64,000 nucleotides of DNA, from positions 1-64,000 of the forward strand of contig MBQZ01000012.1 of assembly GCA_002134785.1 (NCBI GenBank). Reading direction: 5' to 3'. A program made the translations under genes and the position numbers. Below are positions 9,735 to 19,483 of this stretch, piece after piece. The notes beneath the pieces were generated by a model. The model made no database searches. It had not been told where the DNA came from and saw only the letters and a list, made by a program, of their open reading frames with translations. The DNA is from Crenothrix sp. D3 (lineage in GTDB: Bacteria; Pseudomonadota; Gammaproteobacteria; Methylococcales; Methylomonadaceae). Position 1 is the first letter of the stretch. Each line of letters begins with the position of its first letter.

Positions 9735-12122
9735 ATGAAAAGAATGCTTATCAACGCTACGCAAGCGGAAGAACTGCGAGTCGCTTTGGTAGATGGTCAA
9801 AAGTTATACGACTTTGACATTGAAATCCCATCAAAAGAACAAAAAAAGTCCAATATCTATAAAGGTATTGTCACCCGTGTAGAACCCAGTCTTGAAGCTG
9901 CCTTTATTAACTATGGTGCGGAAAAACAAGGTTTTTTACCGTTTAAAGAAATTTCCCCGCTGTATCGTCATGCCCAAGAAGGTGCGGAAGAAGGTCGCCG
10001 CCCTAGCATCAAAGATTTAATTCGTGAAGGTCAAGAAATTGTCGTCCAAATTGAAAAAGAAGAGCGTGGTAATAAAGGCGCGGCTCTGACAACTTACATT
10101 AGTTTGGCTGGCACTTATTTAGTTTTAATGCCTAACAATCCTAAAGCGGGTGGTATTTCACGCCGTATTGAAGGTGAGACACGCAGTGACTTACGCGAAG
10201 TCATGGCATCGTTAGAAATCCCTGAAAACATGGGACTCATTGTCAGAACCGCTGGTTGTGGTAAAAATGCTGAAGAACTGCAATGGGATTTGAATTATTT
10301 GATGCAGTTATGGGAAGCCATAGACCGCACGGCGAAAGAACAATCCGCGCCATTTTTAGTTTTTCAAGAAAGCAATATCATTATTCGTGCGTTGCGTGAC
10401 CATTTGCGTGGCAATATTGATGAGATACTTATCGATAACGAAGACGCGTTTAAACTGGTACAAAAGTTTTTAAAACAAGTTATGCCGCATTTTTTGCCGA
10501 AAGCAAAACTGTATCAAGACGCTGTGCCATTGTTTAACCGCTACCAAATTGAATCACAAATTGAAATTGCTTACGGGCGTGAAGTCTCACTACCATCAGG
10601 CGGATCTATCGTCATTGACCATACCGAAGCCTTAACCTCTATCGACATTAACTCAGCCCGCGCCACCAAAGGCAGTGATATTGAAGAAACCGCGCTAAAT
10701 ACTAATGTAGAAGCCGCCGATGAAATCGCTAGACAACTGCGGTTACGCGATTTAGGCGGTTTATTTGTCATTGATTTTATCGATATGCTGTCCAATAAAA
10801 ATCAGCGCACCGTAGAAAATCATTTGCGTGACGCGTTAAAAATCGACCGCGCCCGCATTCAAACTAGCCGTATCTCACGCTTTGGTTTGTTGGAAATGTC
10901 ACGGCAACGGATGCGCCCTTCATTAGGTGATGCAACTGCCCTGCCCTGCCCTCGTTGTAAAGGTCAAGGTACAATTCGTAATGTCGAATCCGTCGCACTG
11001 TCGGTGTTGCGTGTTATTGAAGAAGAGGCAATGAAAAAAGGCACGGAAAAAGTTATTGCCCATTTACCGATAGAATGTGCAACCTTTCTTCTCAATGAAA
11101 AACGCAGTGTTATTGAACAAATTGAAAACCGCTTAAAAGTAGGTATTGTTATTTTGCCTAGCAGACACTTAGAAACCCCTGCATATAACATTGATCGCAT
11201 TAAAGAAAAAGAGACTGGGGACGAAAAACCTAGCTACTTACAAATTAAAGCCGAAGAGATTACCATTCCTGAGTTTGCACAACAAAGCAGACAACCGATT
11301 GAAAAAGCGGCAGTTAAAGAATTTTTGCATGATTCGCCCGCACCAATGCAGAACAAAAATGATGCCGCTAGTTTAATTAAGCGTTTTTGGAACAAGCTGG
11401 TGAACTGTAGCAACGGAATAGAAACAGAAACACACTTACCCGAAACGACACTACCACCCATTGTTGCTGAAAAAGTACAACCAGCCAATGAAGGTCAACA
11501 AAATAGAAGTCGCAACAACAATAACAGACGTGGCAAAGGCAAAGTGACACAAGATCGCACTACGCAAGACCCAACTTCACCGCAGCCTGTTGCTCAACCA
11601 AATCAAGAGCCGCGCCCTGCGCGTCAACAACGTGGACCTGGACGTAATGTTAGACCTAATATTATACCCATAGCCACTGTTGAAATTGTTGAAGCAGATG
11701 TGAAAAATGAAACCATTGTTATGCCTCAGACTACTGCTATTCCTGATGAAGCTAATGAAGTACTAGTAAGCACTGATGCTGACGTGGCGATTGCGGTAGA
11801 CGGGCAAGCACCCAAACCAGAAAGAAAAAATAACACGCGTAGAGGACCAAACCGCAGAAGACCGCGTAATCCTAACTACAAAAAACCTGAGTTAGACAGC
11901 GATACACAACCGTCTTATCATGATGAAGTTCCTCATACTGAAATAGTCGAAAACGAACTGCATCCTGTAAAAGTCCGTTCTTACAACAGTGAGTTTGCTG
12001 AACGCGTCGAAAAGACAGATCGTTCCGAACCCACAATGAATGAGCCAAAATCTACTGTAGAAGCTGGACCTGTTGTGGAATTTATCCCACCAGCAGAAAC
12101 CAATAAACCAGAGTCTAGTTAA
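9735..12122 (+). CDS. rne: Ribonuclease E
   Basis: This endonuclease starts most mRNA decay and processes rRNA and tRNA. The N-terminal catalytic half (about 1-520) contains the S1 domain (about 35-125), the DNase I-like site with Mg ligands Asp304 (SIDINS) and Asp347 (VIDFIDM), and the zinc link Cys405/Cys408 (CPRCKGQG). The C-terminal half (about 530-795) is hydrophilic and low in complexity, with Arg-rich patches ([24 protein letters not shown]) that should bind RNA. At 795 aa it is shorter than the 1061-aa E. coli enzyme, and I cannot identify enolase or PNPase docking motifs. It converges on dnaE. Confidence 0.96.
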   Translation: MKRMLINATQAEELRVALVDGQKLYDFDIEIPSKEQKKSNIYKGIVTRVEPSLEAAFINYGAEKQGFLPFKEISPLYRHAQEGAEEGRRPSIKDLIREGQEIVVQIEKEERGNKGAALTTYISLAGTYLVLMPNNPKAGGISRRIEGETRSDLREVMASLEIPENMGLIVRTAGCGKNAEELQWDLNYLMQLWEAIDRTAKEQSAPFLVFQESNIIIRALRDHLRGNIDEILIDNEDAFKLVQKFLKQVMPHFLPKAKLYQDAVPLFNRYQIESQIEIAYGREVSLPSGGSIVIDHTEALTSIDINSARATKGSDIEETALNTNVEAADEIARQLRLRDLGGLFVIDFIDMLSNKNQRTVENHLRDALKIDRARIQTSRISRFGLLEMSRQRMRPSLGDATALPCPRCKGQGTIRNVESVALSVLRVIEEEAMKKGTEKVIAHLPIECATFLLNEKRSVIEQIENRLKVGIVILPSRHLETPAYNIDRIKEKETGDEKPSYLQIKAEEITIPEFAQQSRQPIEKAAVKEFLHDSPAPMQNKNDAASLIKRFWNKLVNCSNGIETETHLPETTLPPIVAEKVQPANEGQQNRSRNNNNRRGKGKVTQDRTTQDPTSPQPVAQPNQEPRPARQQRGPGRNVRPNIIPIATVEIVEADVKNETIVMPQTTAIPDEANEVLVSTDADVAIAVDGQAPKPERKNNTRRGPNRRRPRNPNYKKPELDSDTQPSYHDEVPHTEIVENELHPVKVRSYNSEFAERVEKTDRSEPTMNEPKSTVEAGPVVEFIPPAETNKPESS

Positions 12123-12144
12123 GACTCCTAAAATCCGCATAACC

Positions 12145-12173
12145 GTTCACGCTAAGTTTATCGAAGCGTGAAC
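12145..12173. repeat. Dispersed palindrome between rne and dnaE (9-bp arms)
   Basis: GTTCACGCT (12145-12153) pairs with AGCGTGAAC (12165-12173) around the loop AAGTTTATCGA. This is the shape of the widespread GTTCACGCT-AGCTTGTCGA-AGCGTGAAC repeat seen in many bacterial genomes. A related but degenerate AGCTTGTCAAAC string is at about 12277-12289. Confidence 0.8.
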
Positions 12174-12185
12174 AGGCATAAATGA

Positions 12186-12221
12186 AAAAGGAGTCAAAAA
12201 AATGATTTTTTGACTCCTTTT
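12186..12221. terminator. Bidirectional terminator between rne and dnaE
   Basis: A 16-bp stem (12186-12201 with 12206-12221) is built on GGAGTC/GACTCC. It is flanked by A-runs on one side and T-runs on the other, with a 4-nt loop. It lies 64 bp after the rne stop in a convergent gap and can serve both genes. Confidence 0.8.
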
Positions 12222-12309
12222 GATTATCGCTGAATGCACTTGTTATAGTAAAACAAAATAACGCTATTCGTGGTGAGCTTGTCAAACAACAGTCGAATTA
12301 TTTCCCATC

Positions 12310-12361
12310 ATTCGATAAACTCATGACAGGCTTCAACGAGGCTATCATGAGTTTATCGAAT
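12310..12361. repeat. Palindrome with 17-bp perfect arms downstream of dnaE
   Basis: The left arm at 12310-12326 (ATTCGATAAACTCATGA) is matched exactly in inverse at 12345-12361 around an 18-nt loop. The loop carries the short self-complementary GCTTCAACGAGGC. It shares TTCGATAAAC with the element at 12145-12173 in inverse sense, so the convergent gap holds a small cluster of related repeat elements. It could also act as a dnaE transcript 3' structure. Confidence 0.85.
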
Positions 12362-12399
12362 GGCGCAGTGCAAACTATTCTGCAATCACAAAAACTGAT

Positions 12400-15300
12400 T
12401 TAGTTATACTTTATTTCTACTTCCGCAAACAACTCTTTTAATCCCTCTTGTAGCTCATCAGCAATCCGCACGCGCCAAGTGTCACCTAACACAAGTGTGG
12501 CGCGAGTGTTGTTAGAACTATACATAATATGTACTGGACAAGAGCCACCTTTAAACGGTGTGAGTAGCGTTTTTAAAGGGGTGATGATAGGTGTTGTTGA
12601 CTGTGCCTCTGTCCACGTTAATGTGATATTTTTAGCATACACTTCTCTGGCTTTATCGTAGCTATATAATTTATCAACCGTTAAACGTGGCACATTGAGA
12701 TAATCATCCATTGCCAATGAGCCTTCTGCAACTAACACTGTATCCTTATTTTCCTTGGTAAACATGGTTTGATAAGTATCAAATGCTTCACGGTGTGCAG
12801 TTATTTCCAGTCGCCCTGTATTATCATCCAGAATTGCCGTACCCCGACTTTTACCTTGCTTGTTTTGCCGTATGCCGATGTCTATCGCTAACCCAGCGAC
12901 TTTGACTTTATTGCCGTTGCGTGAGCGTTCTAAGTCACTCAATAAAGCGGCAATACTTTTGGGAATAAATTTTTTTAATTCCACGTTATAGTAGTCAATC
13001 GGATGCCCCGTCAAATACAAACCCAACACAGTTTTTTCTGCATCCAAGCGTTCTTTAGATGACCAAGGAATAACTGCCGTGCTATAAGTTTGCGATTCAT
13101 CGACCGCCGCATCATCACTGACCGCCAAACCAAATAAATCATTTTGCCCTGCCGCCGCCATTTTGCCGTGTTGTTCAGCAATTCTCAGTGCAGTGGGCAA
13201 TTCGGCTAAGTGCGCGGCGCGGTTATCATCAAATTCATCAAATGCCCCCGCACGAATCAACGCCTCCAATACCCGTTTATTAAATTTACGCAAATCCATG
13301 CGTTTACATAAATCATAAAGCCCTGAAAATAAGCCGTTGTCGTCGCGCTCTTTGACCATTTCCTCAATCGCCGCTTCACCCGCACCTTTTAACGCGCCTA
13401 AACCATAAACGATTTGTCCTTGTGCATTGACGGTAAATTTATACTTAGAAACATTAATGCTAGGTGGCAGAATGTTCAATTTCATGTGCCGACATTCTTC
13501 AATCAAAATCACCACTTTATCGGTGTTATCCATATCCGCTGATAACACTGCTGCCATAAATTCAGCTGGGTAGTGGGCTTTTAACCACGCGGTTTGATAA
13601 GCAACTAAAGCATAAGCAGCAGAATGCGATTTATTAAAACCATAGCCTGCGAATTTTTCCATCAAGTCAAACACATACGTCGAAACTTTCTCGTCAACGT
13701 TATTTTCGGTCGCACCTTTGGTAAATTTATCGCGTTCTTTTGCCATTTCTTCGGGCTTTTTCTTACCCATTGCGCGACGTAGCATATCCGCGCCACCCAA
13801 TGTATAAAGAGCCATTTCCCGCGCAATTTGCATCACCTGTTCCTGATACAAAATAACCCCGTTGGTGGGTTTTAGTATTGGCTCTAATAACGGATGGGCG
13901 TATTCAGCTTTTTGGCGTTTGTGTTTGACGTTGACATAATCATCGACCATACCCGATTCCAATGGCCCAGGGCGAAATAATGCCACCAAAGCGATAATGT
14001 CATCAAAGCAGTCAGGTCTTAGTTTTTTAATCAACTCTTTCATACCGCGTGATTCCAACTGGAACACAGCGGTGGTATCGCCATTTTTTAACAGTGCGTA
14101 AGACGCGGCATCGTCTCTAGGAATCAGGGTAATATCAACCAGCGGCTTGCCTTGGGCTTGCAGTTTAGCGTTAATATCCTGCAATGCCCAATCAATAATC
14201 GTCAGCGTGCGTAAACCTAAGAAGTCAAACTTCACCAAGCCGACCGCTTCGACATCGTCTTTATCAAACTGGGTAACTAAATTATTGCCTTCTTCATCAC
14301 AATACAGCGCGGTGAAATCGGTTAATTTAGTCGGCGAAATCACCACACCGCCCGCGTGTTTACCTGCGTTTCTTACCGTACCTTCCAGCGACAACGCCAT
14401 ATCAATCAGCGTTTTAACATCTTCTTCATTGTCATAACGCTGTTTAAGATCGGGGCTAGCTTTTAAGGCTTTAGTCAATGTCATGCCAATTTCAAACGGC
14501 ACTAATTTGGCAAGGCTATCGACAAAACCATAACCCAAGCCCGACACCCGCCCGACATCACGAATCACCGCTTTTGCCGCCATTGAGCCGTAAGTGATAA
14601 TCTGTGCAACGTGATCGCGTCCATAATGTTCCGCAACATACTGAATGACTTCGTCACGCCTATCCATGCAAAAATCTATGTCAAAGTCAGGCATGGAAAC
14701 CCGCTCTGGATTTAAAAATCGCTCAAACAGTAAATCAAATTCTATTGGGTCTAAATCGGTAATTTTTAATGCGTAAGCAACTAGCGAACCAGCACCTGAA
14801 CCACGTCCAGGCCCGACGGGAATGAGTTGGTTTTTTGCCCACTGAATAAAATCAGCAACAATTAAGAAGTAACCCGAAAACCCCATTTGAGTAATCATTT
14901 TTAACTCGAAATCTAGGCGGTCATAATACACTTGGCGGTTTTGGGCATCCGTACCTTTACCGACAGCGGGCGAATGTTGCAAGCGTTCTTCCAAGCCTTT
15001 TAACGCATCTTGGCTCATGACTTCGCTTTGCGTCATGCCTTCAGGTACGGGTGTATCAGGCAAAAAGTTTTTCCCTAGCGTCAGCGATATATTGCAGCGT
15101 TGGGCAATAATAACGGTGTTAGCTAAGGCTTCAGGAATATCAGCAAATAACGCCGCCATTTCTTCCGCAGAACGTAAATATTGCTGATCAGTATAGTCTT
15201 TAGGACGGCGTGGATCATCCAATACCCGCGACTGATTGATACACACCCGCACTTCATGCGCTTGAAAATCTTTGCTATGTAAAAAACGCACATCGTTAGT

Positions 15301-15891
15301 TGCAACCACAGGTAAATCCAGCTCTAACGCCAACTCTAAAGCGGCGGCGATATAACGTTCTTCATCAGGCTTACCAACGCGCTGTAATTCTAAATAAAAA
15401 CACTCAGGAAATAATGCTGCCCAAAATACCGCCTGCCGTTTTGCCGCTTCAACATTATCTGCCAATAATGCTTTGCCTATATCTCCCGCCATTGCCCCTG
15501 ACAAAGCAATCAAGCCCGCATGATTTTCCACTAACCATTCCAGCTTAATCATCGGGACACCTTGATGCTGCCCCTCTTGATATGCCTTAGAAATCAACTC
15601 CGTTAGCGTCACATAGCCAACATTATTATTAACCAATAAGGTTAAATGGTGAGGCGTAGCGAGGTCGTCAGGATTAACAATCAATACATCGGCACCCGCA
15701 ATCGGCTTAATACCCTGCCCTATCGTGGTTTTATAAAATTTAACCAACGAAAATAAATTAGCGTGTTCAGTGATTGCCACAGCGGGCATATTCAGTTCCA
15801 GCAATCGCTTAACCAAGGGTTTAATCTTGACAATACCGTCTACTAAGGAAAATTCGCTGTGTAATCTGAGGTGTATAAAAGTGGGCTGCAT
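12400..15891 (-). CDS. dnaE: DNA polymerase III alpha subunit
   Basis: This is the catalytic subunit of the replicative DNA polymerase. At 1163 residues it matches E. coli DnaE in length. In order: N-terminal PHP domain (about 5-270, starting FIHLRLHSEFSLVDG), polymerase palm with the metal-binding aspartates in MPDFDIDFCMD, fingers, helix-hairpin-helix and beta-clamp binding region, and an OB-fold near 980-1070. The ATG at 15891 begins directly before the PHP domain. No frameshift was seen. In E. coli the neighbours are rnhB and accA; neither is adjacent here. Confidence 0.97.
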   Translation of the reverse strand: MQPTFIHLRLHSEFSLVDGIVKIKPLVKRLLELNMPAVAITEHANLFSLVKFYKTTIGQGIKPIAGADVLIVNPDDLATPHHLTLLVNNNVGYVTLTELISKAYQEGQHQGVPMIKLEWLVENHAGLIALSGAMAGDIGKALLADNVEAAKRQAVFWAALFPECFYLELQRVGKPDEERYIAAALELALELDLPVVATNDVRFLHSKDFQAHEVRVCINQSRVLDDPRRPKDYTDQQYLRSAEEMAALFADIPEALANTVIIAQRCNISLTLGKNFLPDTPVPEGMTQSEVMSQDALKGLEERLQHSPAVGKGTDAQNRQVYYDRLDFELKMITQMGFSGYFLIVADFIQWAKNQLIPVGPGRGSGAGSLVAYALKITDLDPIEFDLLFERFLNPERVSMPDFDIDFCMDRRDEVIQYVAEHYGRDHVAQIITYGSMAAKAVIRDVGRVSGLGYGFVDSLAKLVPFEIGMTLTKALKASPDLKQRYDNEEDVKTLIDMALSLEGTVRNAGKHAGGVVISPTKLTDFTALYCDEEGNNLVTQFDKDDVEAVGLVKFDFLGLRTLTIIDWALQDINAKLQAQGKPLVDITLIPRDDAASYALLKNGDTTAVFQLESRGMKELIKKLRPDCFDDIIALVALFRPGPLESGMVDDYVNVKHKRQKAEYAHPLLEPILKPTNGVILYQEQVMQIAREMALYTLGGADMLRRAMGKKKPEEMAKERDKFTKGATENNVDEKVSTYVFDLMEKFAGYGFNKSHSAAYALVAYQTAWLKAHYPAEFMAAVLSADMDNTDKVVILIEECRHMKLNILPPSINVSKYKFTVNAQGQIVYGLGALKGAGEAAIEEMVKERDDNGLFSGLYDLCKRMDLRKFNKRVLEALIRAGAFDEFDDNRAAHLAELPTALRIAEQHGKMAAAGQNDLFGLAVSDDAAVDESQTYSTAVIPWSSKERLDAEKTVLGLYLTGHPIDYYNVELKKFIPKSIAALLSDLERSRNGNKVKVAGLAIDIGIRQNKQGKSRGTAILDDNTGRLEITAHREAFDTYQTMFTKENKDTVLVAEGSLAMDDYLNVPRLTVDKLYSYDKAREVYAKNITLTWTEAQSTTPIITPLKTLLTPFKGGSCPVHIMYSSNNTRATLVLGDTWRVRIADELQEGLKELFAEVEIKYN

Positions 15892-16025
15892 GGAGAGTTA
15901 TAGCTTAGGTTGTGAATTATAGTTTTTACGCTAATGTGCGGTAACTATGCAGAAACGTAGTGGGGTGCTACAAGAACGAGGACATTATAACGACACACCC
16001 CATGCGAGCTACTTGAGCCAACGCA

Positions 16026-16053
16026 CCCACGTTACATGACACTGTAACGTGGG
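16026..16053. repeat. Palindrome CCCACGTTACA with 11-bp arms
   Basis: CCCACGTTACA (16026-16036) and its exact inverse (16043-16053) flank the 6-nt loop TGACAC, followed by AACGAGG. The CGTGGGAACGAGG ending is typical of short dispersed palindromes in gammaproteobacterial genomes. It lies in the gap upstream of dnaE (15892-16099). Confidence 0.8.
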
Positions 16054-16099
16054 AACGAGGCAATGATTTTTAAACAAGATAAGCGCGATTAAACTCTTT

Positions 16100-16483
16100 T
16101 TATTCGGGACTTTCAACTTTGAATACGTCGGCGATAAGCTCAAAGTAAGCCGCTAATTGAGGTATCACAGGAATTTTCCATTCCTTCCCTACAAAATGTG
16201 CCAATAAATTATTCAACCAAGGTTTGTTTGATTGTGCTTGTTGAATGATAAATTTGTAAGATTCTTTGTCGCTAATAATACCAAAACCGTCCACCCAGAC
16301 TTCAATCGCTTCGGTTTCACCGTAAAGCATTGTTTGAACGTACACTTTTCGCGTATCAAGATCAAAACTAAACTCTGTTAATTCTGCAATACCCTTAAGT
16401 ATCACATTTGCCACCCATACAATCATCACGTTGGGTGTCAATTTTATTGCCATTTTTATTAAACTGGTTTTATAACTCATCAT
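16100..16483 (-). CDS. Conserved-looking small protein of unknown function
   Basis: The 127 residues match no family I recognise. The start MMSYK offers two adjacent ATGs (16483, 16480). Residues about 5-35 form an amphipathic to moderately hydrophobic helix (SLIKMAIKLTPNVMIVWVANVILKGIA), followed by a strand-rich middle (FSFDLDTRKVYVQTMLYGETEAIEVWVDGFGII) and a helical end. There is no signal peptide and no cysteine. It stands alone, 616 bp upstream in sequence of dnaE's start codon side genes, with a palindromic repeat between. The coding-like amino-acid pattern makes a real gene likely, but no role can be given. Confidence 0.6.
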   Translation of the reverse strand: MMSYKTSLIKMAIKLTPNVMIVWVANVILKGIAELTEFSFDLDTRKVYVQTMLYGETEAIEVWVDGFGIISDKESYKFIIQQAQSNKPWLNNLLAHFVGKEWKIPVIPQLAAYFELIADVFKVESPE

Positions 16484-16645
16484 TTAGCCTTTATTAATTA
16501 TGCGGTAGGGGGTTGTAATTTTAACCGTTCTTTACTTTGCTTGGTAAGCATAATAAAAAATGAAGCAGCAGCGAATTAGATTTACAAAACAACCTATTCA
16601 AAATATTTTCGAAAAATATTCTATCAATAAACGAAAATAGAGATC

Positions 16646-18742
16646 TCAGTTGCTGGATAGGGTGAGTAACGATCCCATTTTCATTAACTTTGCAAGTTCA
16701 TTATTAACGGTAGTTTTAACGCTTGCCGATTGAATGACGTGGATTAATTTATTAGCTGTCTCAAATTGTAAAAACTGCGCGTAGTTTTCAGTGACAACCG
16801 CAATAATCTCATCTTTTGAGGCTGATTCAGGCAGGATGTTTATGTTCTGTTCGACTAATGCAAGTAATTCGTTTGCTTTTTGCGAATTAGCCATTTTTGC
16901 ATGGTGTCGAGATAATCGACTTGTGGCAATCGCCTTGTCTGTTGGTAATTTAATGTTCTGTATCAATTGTTCAGCTGAGGCTAAAGACTGAGTGGCTGTG
17001 CTTGGTTCGTAACTGGCAATTAAATCATAGGCTAATACTTTATAACTAGGTTCTTCTATTGACGCATTAATAGTGACAGCATTGTTGATGAGGTTTGCTT
17101 TAAGTGATGCCTTAACTGCCAAGTAAAGTAATTCATCTTGTTTATCTGCGGCAACATACCGTGTTATTTCTAGTTGAAATTGATTAATGGACGCGTAAGC
17201 CTTAACAAGTTCTTTAAAGGTATCTAGGCTAATTTGTGAATTATATTTATCGGTACTTGCCAGCCAATTAGCGGCACTAACATCATTGTCAATATGATGA
17301 TACGCCTTGGCAATGGCGATACGCACAATCACTTGTTGATCAGGTTCTTGAATTTTAGCCAATAGCGGGGTAATTTGGTCAAAGTAATGATTCGCGGTAT
17401 TAATATCATTTACTTTAAAATAAAAAGCCGCTATAGCAACCGCCGATATTAACTGCTCTTTAGGATTACTAAGTTGCTCAAAAATTTTATTGGCATGATT
17501 AAATAGCTCAGTTGATTTAGTAATACGTTTTTGATAAAACCCCGCTTGAGCGAAATAAGCCGCTTGTTCGGCAACAGGTAATGAATTAATTCTAGTTTCT
17601 AACGCCGCAATAATTGCCTTAACCAAGTCTACTTTTTTTTCATGTTGTACAAAAGCTAATAACTGCCCCATCGCATTTATATAAAGGTCAGTATCAACAA
17701 GATACTGACCTAGTTGAAAGGCTTCATCCAAATCATTACGCTTTATTAAGCTGATAACACCCTTATTGACCATTAAATCAAATTCTTGATTGTTTTCATC
17801 TCCCAGCAATAAAGAACCTGTTGATGTGATCGCATTTTGTGAGTTTCTGGCTTCAGTTTCAGGAGAAACAGTATTTACTTTTGCAGTTGATTGCGATGCT
17901 GTGCCACCGCCTGTATTTTCGGCAAATTTACCCGCATCCAACCCAAACGCACCAAGCACTTTATTCGCCTTTTGATAAGTGTCTTGCATCGCTTGTTGCC
18001 CTTCGGTTTGCATCCCATCTCCTCCTTTTAGTGGTTGATTTTTGACTTCCACCGAAGGAAGTTCATTGCCAGAAATAGTGACTGTTAGTTGTTTGTCATG
18101 TTTATTAAGATAGGTGTAACCGATACCTGTTGAGATAAGAACAATAGCCGCACTACTGCCTAGCACAATATTTTTTATTAGTTTTTTTCTTTTTGTGCCA
18201 AAAAGCTCATTTTCAATTTCTTCTTCTAATTGTTGCTTACGTTTCCTTTCGGCTTCTTCTTTTTGCTGCTCCGTCTCCCTAATTTCTATTGACGCTTTAG
18301 ATTTTAAAAGTCGCCTCTTTATTTCTTCTCTTTCTTCTTTTTGTTTTTGTTTATCTAAATAGACAGAAATTATCACAAAACAATTGCCGCATTTTACAGG
18401 ATCAGTTTCATTCGCCTTCATGGTTACTTTATGTTTGCAACTTGGGCAGGTAAAAACACGCTCAGTCGTTTCTTTATGTTCGGATACTAGAGCAAGACCA
18501 ACACCCGTTTTTCCAGGTCTATAGATACAAATTAGCCCACCTTTTGCCAAATTAGTTTGCAATTTTTGAGCTTCTTCTTCACTAAGATTACGACACACAC
18601 ACAGCCCACCACGCGCACTCCACGCTGCCTCTAGTTGATCTTCTGCGATTTTAAAAAATTGGCTCGATTTTTTTTTAATCTGCTCAGAATCATCTAGCCT
18701 TTCAGGGCGAATGCCGCGTACAAAAACATCAAAGGAAGACAT
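16646..18742 (-). CDS. Zinc-ribbon, coiled-coil, single-TM protein with C-terminal helical repeats
   Basis: This 698-residue protein is not one I recognise as a whole. Residues 1-95 form a small alpha/beta region. A zinc ribbon has Cys99-x2-Cys102 and Cys118-x2-Cys121 (FTCPSCKHK ... VKCGNC). Residues about 130-185 are a highly charged coiled coil. A single transmembrane helix lies at 191-211. The remainder, about 340-690, is a helical TPR-like solenoid on the far side (segments such as AAYFAQAGFYQKRITKSTELF, AIAKAYHHID). A cytoplasmic metal-binding head joined to a periplasmic solenoid suggests a trans-membrane adaptor, which is inference. The next gene in the same direction encodes a secreted Q-rich repeat protein 110 bp upstream. 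Confidence 0.78.
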   Translation of the reverse strand: MSSFDVFVRGIRPERLDDSEQIKKKSSQFFKIAEDQLEAAWSARGGLCVCRNLSEEEAQKLQTNLAKGGLICIYRPGKTGVGLALVSEHKETTERVFTCPSCKHKVTMKANETDPVKCGNCFVIISVYLDKQKQKEEREEIKRRLLKSKASIEIRETEQQKEEAERKRKQQLEEEIENELFGTKRKKLIKNIVLGSSAAIVLISTGIGYTYLNKHDKQLTVTISGNELPSVEVKNQPLKGGDGMQTEGQQAMQDTYQKANKVLGAFGLDAGKFAENTGGGTASQSTAKVNTVSPETEARNSQNAITSTGSLLLGDENNQEFDLMVNKGVISLIKRNDLDEAFQLGQYLVDTDLYINAMGQLLAFVQHEKKVDLVKAIIAALETRINSLPVAEQAAYFAQAGFYQKRITKSTELFNHANKIFEQLSNPKEQLISAVAIAAFYFKVNDINTANHYFDQITPLLAKIQEPDQQVIVRIAIAKAYHHIDNDVSAANWLASTDKYNSQISLDTFKELVKAYASINQFQLEITRYVAADKQDELLYLAVKASLKANLINNAVTINASIEEPSYKVLAYDLIASYEPSTATQSLASAEQLIQNIKLPTDKAIATSRLSRHHAKMANSQKANELLALVEQNINILPESASKDEIIAVVTENYAQFLQFETANKLIHVIQSASVKTTVNNELAKLMKMGSLLTLSSN

Positions 18743-18851
18743 ATTTTTCTCTATAAAACAATCAGTTGGCGACAGGCAAACACTGGCGAGTAATGAACCA
18801 TGAATCCGTTCATTATCCGCCTAACTCAGTTAATTTTTGATAAAAAAATTG

Positions 18852-19412
18852 TTAATAGCGTGGTTGCTGAGGATAACCTTGCTGTTGTGGGTAGTTTTGA
18901 GGTTGTTGTTGAGGATAACCCTGCTGTTGTGGATAGCCTTGGGGCTGTTGCTGAGGATAACCCTGCTGTTGTGGATAGCCTTGGGGCTGTTGTTGAGGAT
19001 AACCCTGCTGTTGTGGGTAGCCTTGGGGCTGTTGCTGAGGATAACCTTGCTGTTGTGGGTAGCCTTGGGGCTGTTGCTGATAGCCAGTAGGTCTAGTCGG
19101 TGGCAGTTTGCTACCTGTAATAACTTTTTTGAGATAGCCTTTTTGCTGCATACAACCATCAATTTGAGTAGGTGGAATTAACGCTTTAGTGGCAACATTT
19201 TTAATGATACTCAGCGCATCATTGCCTACTGGAGCTTCATCGCCTGTATTCACTTGATCTTCGCAATCTGCGGTCGCACTAGGATCGGCAAGATAGCCTT
19301 CACGGTCTACCCAGATGGTTCTTTGTTTAGGTGCTGCGTGGGCGGTTGTGAGTCCTAGCGATAATAATAGACTAACCAGCAAGCTCATTTTTAATGCTGA
19401 ATTTGAATTCAT
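18852..19412 (-). CDS. Secreted Q/P/G/Y tandem-repeat protein
   Basis: The first 26-27 residues are a signal peptide ending AHA, followed by a mature domain of about 85 residues (with a DCEDQV ... [10 protein letters not shown] cysteine pair). The C-terminus is then five 14-residue units of the form [14 protein letters not shown] ending QQPRY. This composition is typical of flexible, self-associating or surface-binding proteins, but the function is unknown. The repeat is nearly identical at DNA level (18870-19079). Frames on the opposite strand across this stretch are repeat artefacts. The copy number may vary between strains. Confidence 0.8.
   Translation of the reverse strand: MNSNSALKMSLLVSLLLSLGLTTAHAAPKQRTIWVDREGYLADPSATADCEDQVNTGDEAPVGNDALSIIKNVATKALIPPTQIDGCMQQKGYLKKVITGSKLPPTRPTGYQQQPQGYPQQQGYPQQQPQGYPQQQGYPQQQPQGYPQQQGYPQQQPQGYPQQQGYPQQQPQNYPQQQGYPQQPRY
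18870..19079 (-). repeat. In-frame 42-bp tandem repeat, 5 copies
   Basis: Five consecutive 42-bp units encode 14 residues each within the secreted repeat protein. Units differ by only a few bases (for example ggatag against gggtag, and one Gly codon replaced by Asn). Because 42 is divisible by 3, copy-number change by slippage keeps the frame. Confidence 0.9.
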
Positions 19413-19483
19413 GATAAGTTCTCTTTGTAGTTAAATTAAAACAGTAATTTTCCAATGACTAACTGAACGACCGCTGAACATTA

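Noticed and set aside
18870-19079. Possible CRISPR array
   Set aside because: The units are contiguous with no unique spacers and lie in frame in a coding sequence.
18800-19181. Plus-strand frames rich in Leu or Val/Asp across the repeat region
   Set aside because: They are read from the complement of the 42-bp repeats of the minus-strand secreted protein, have no plausible protein pattern and would overlap it completely.
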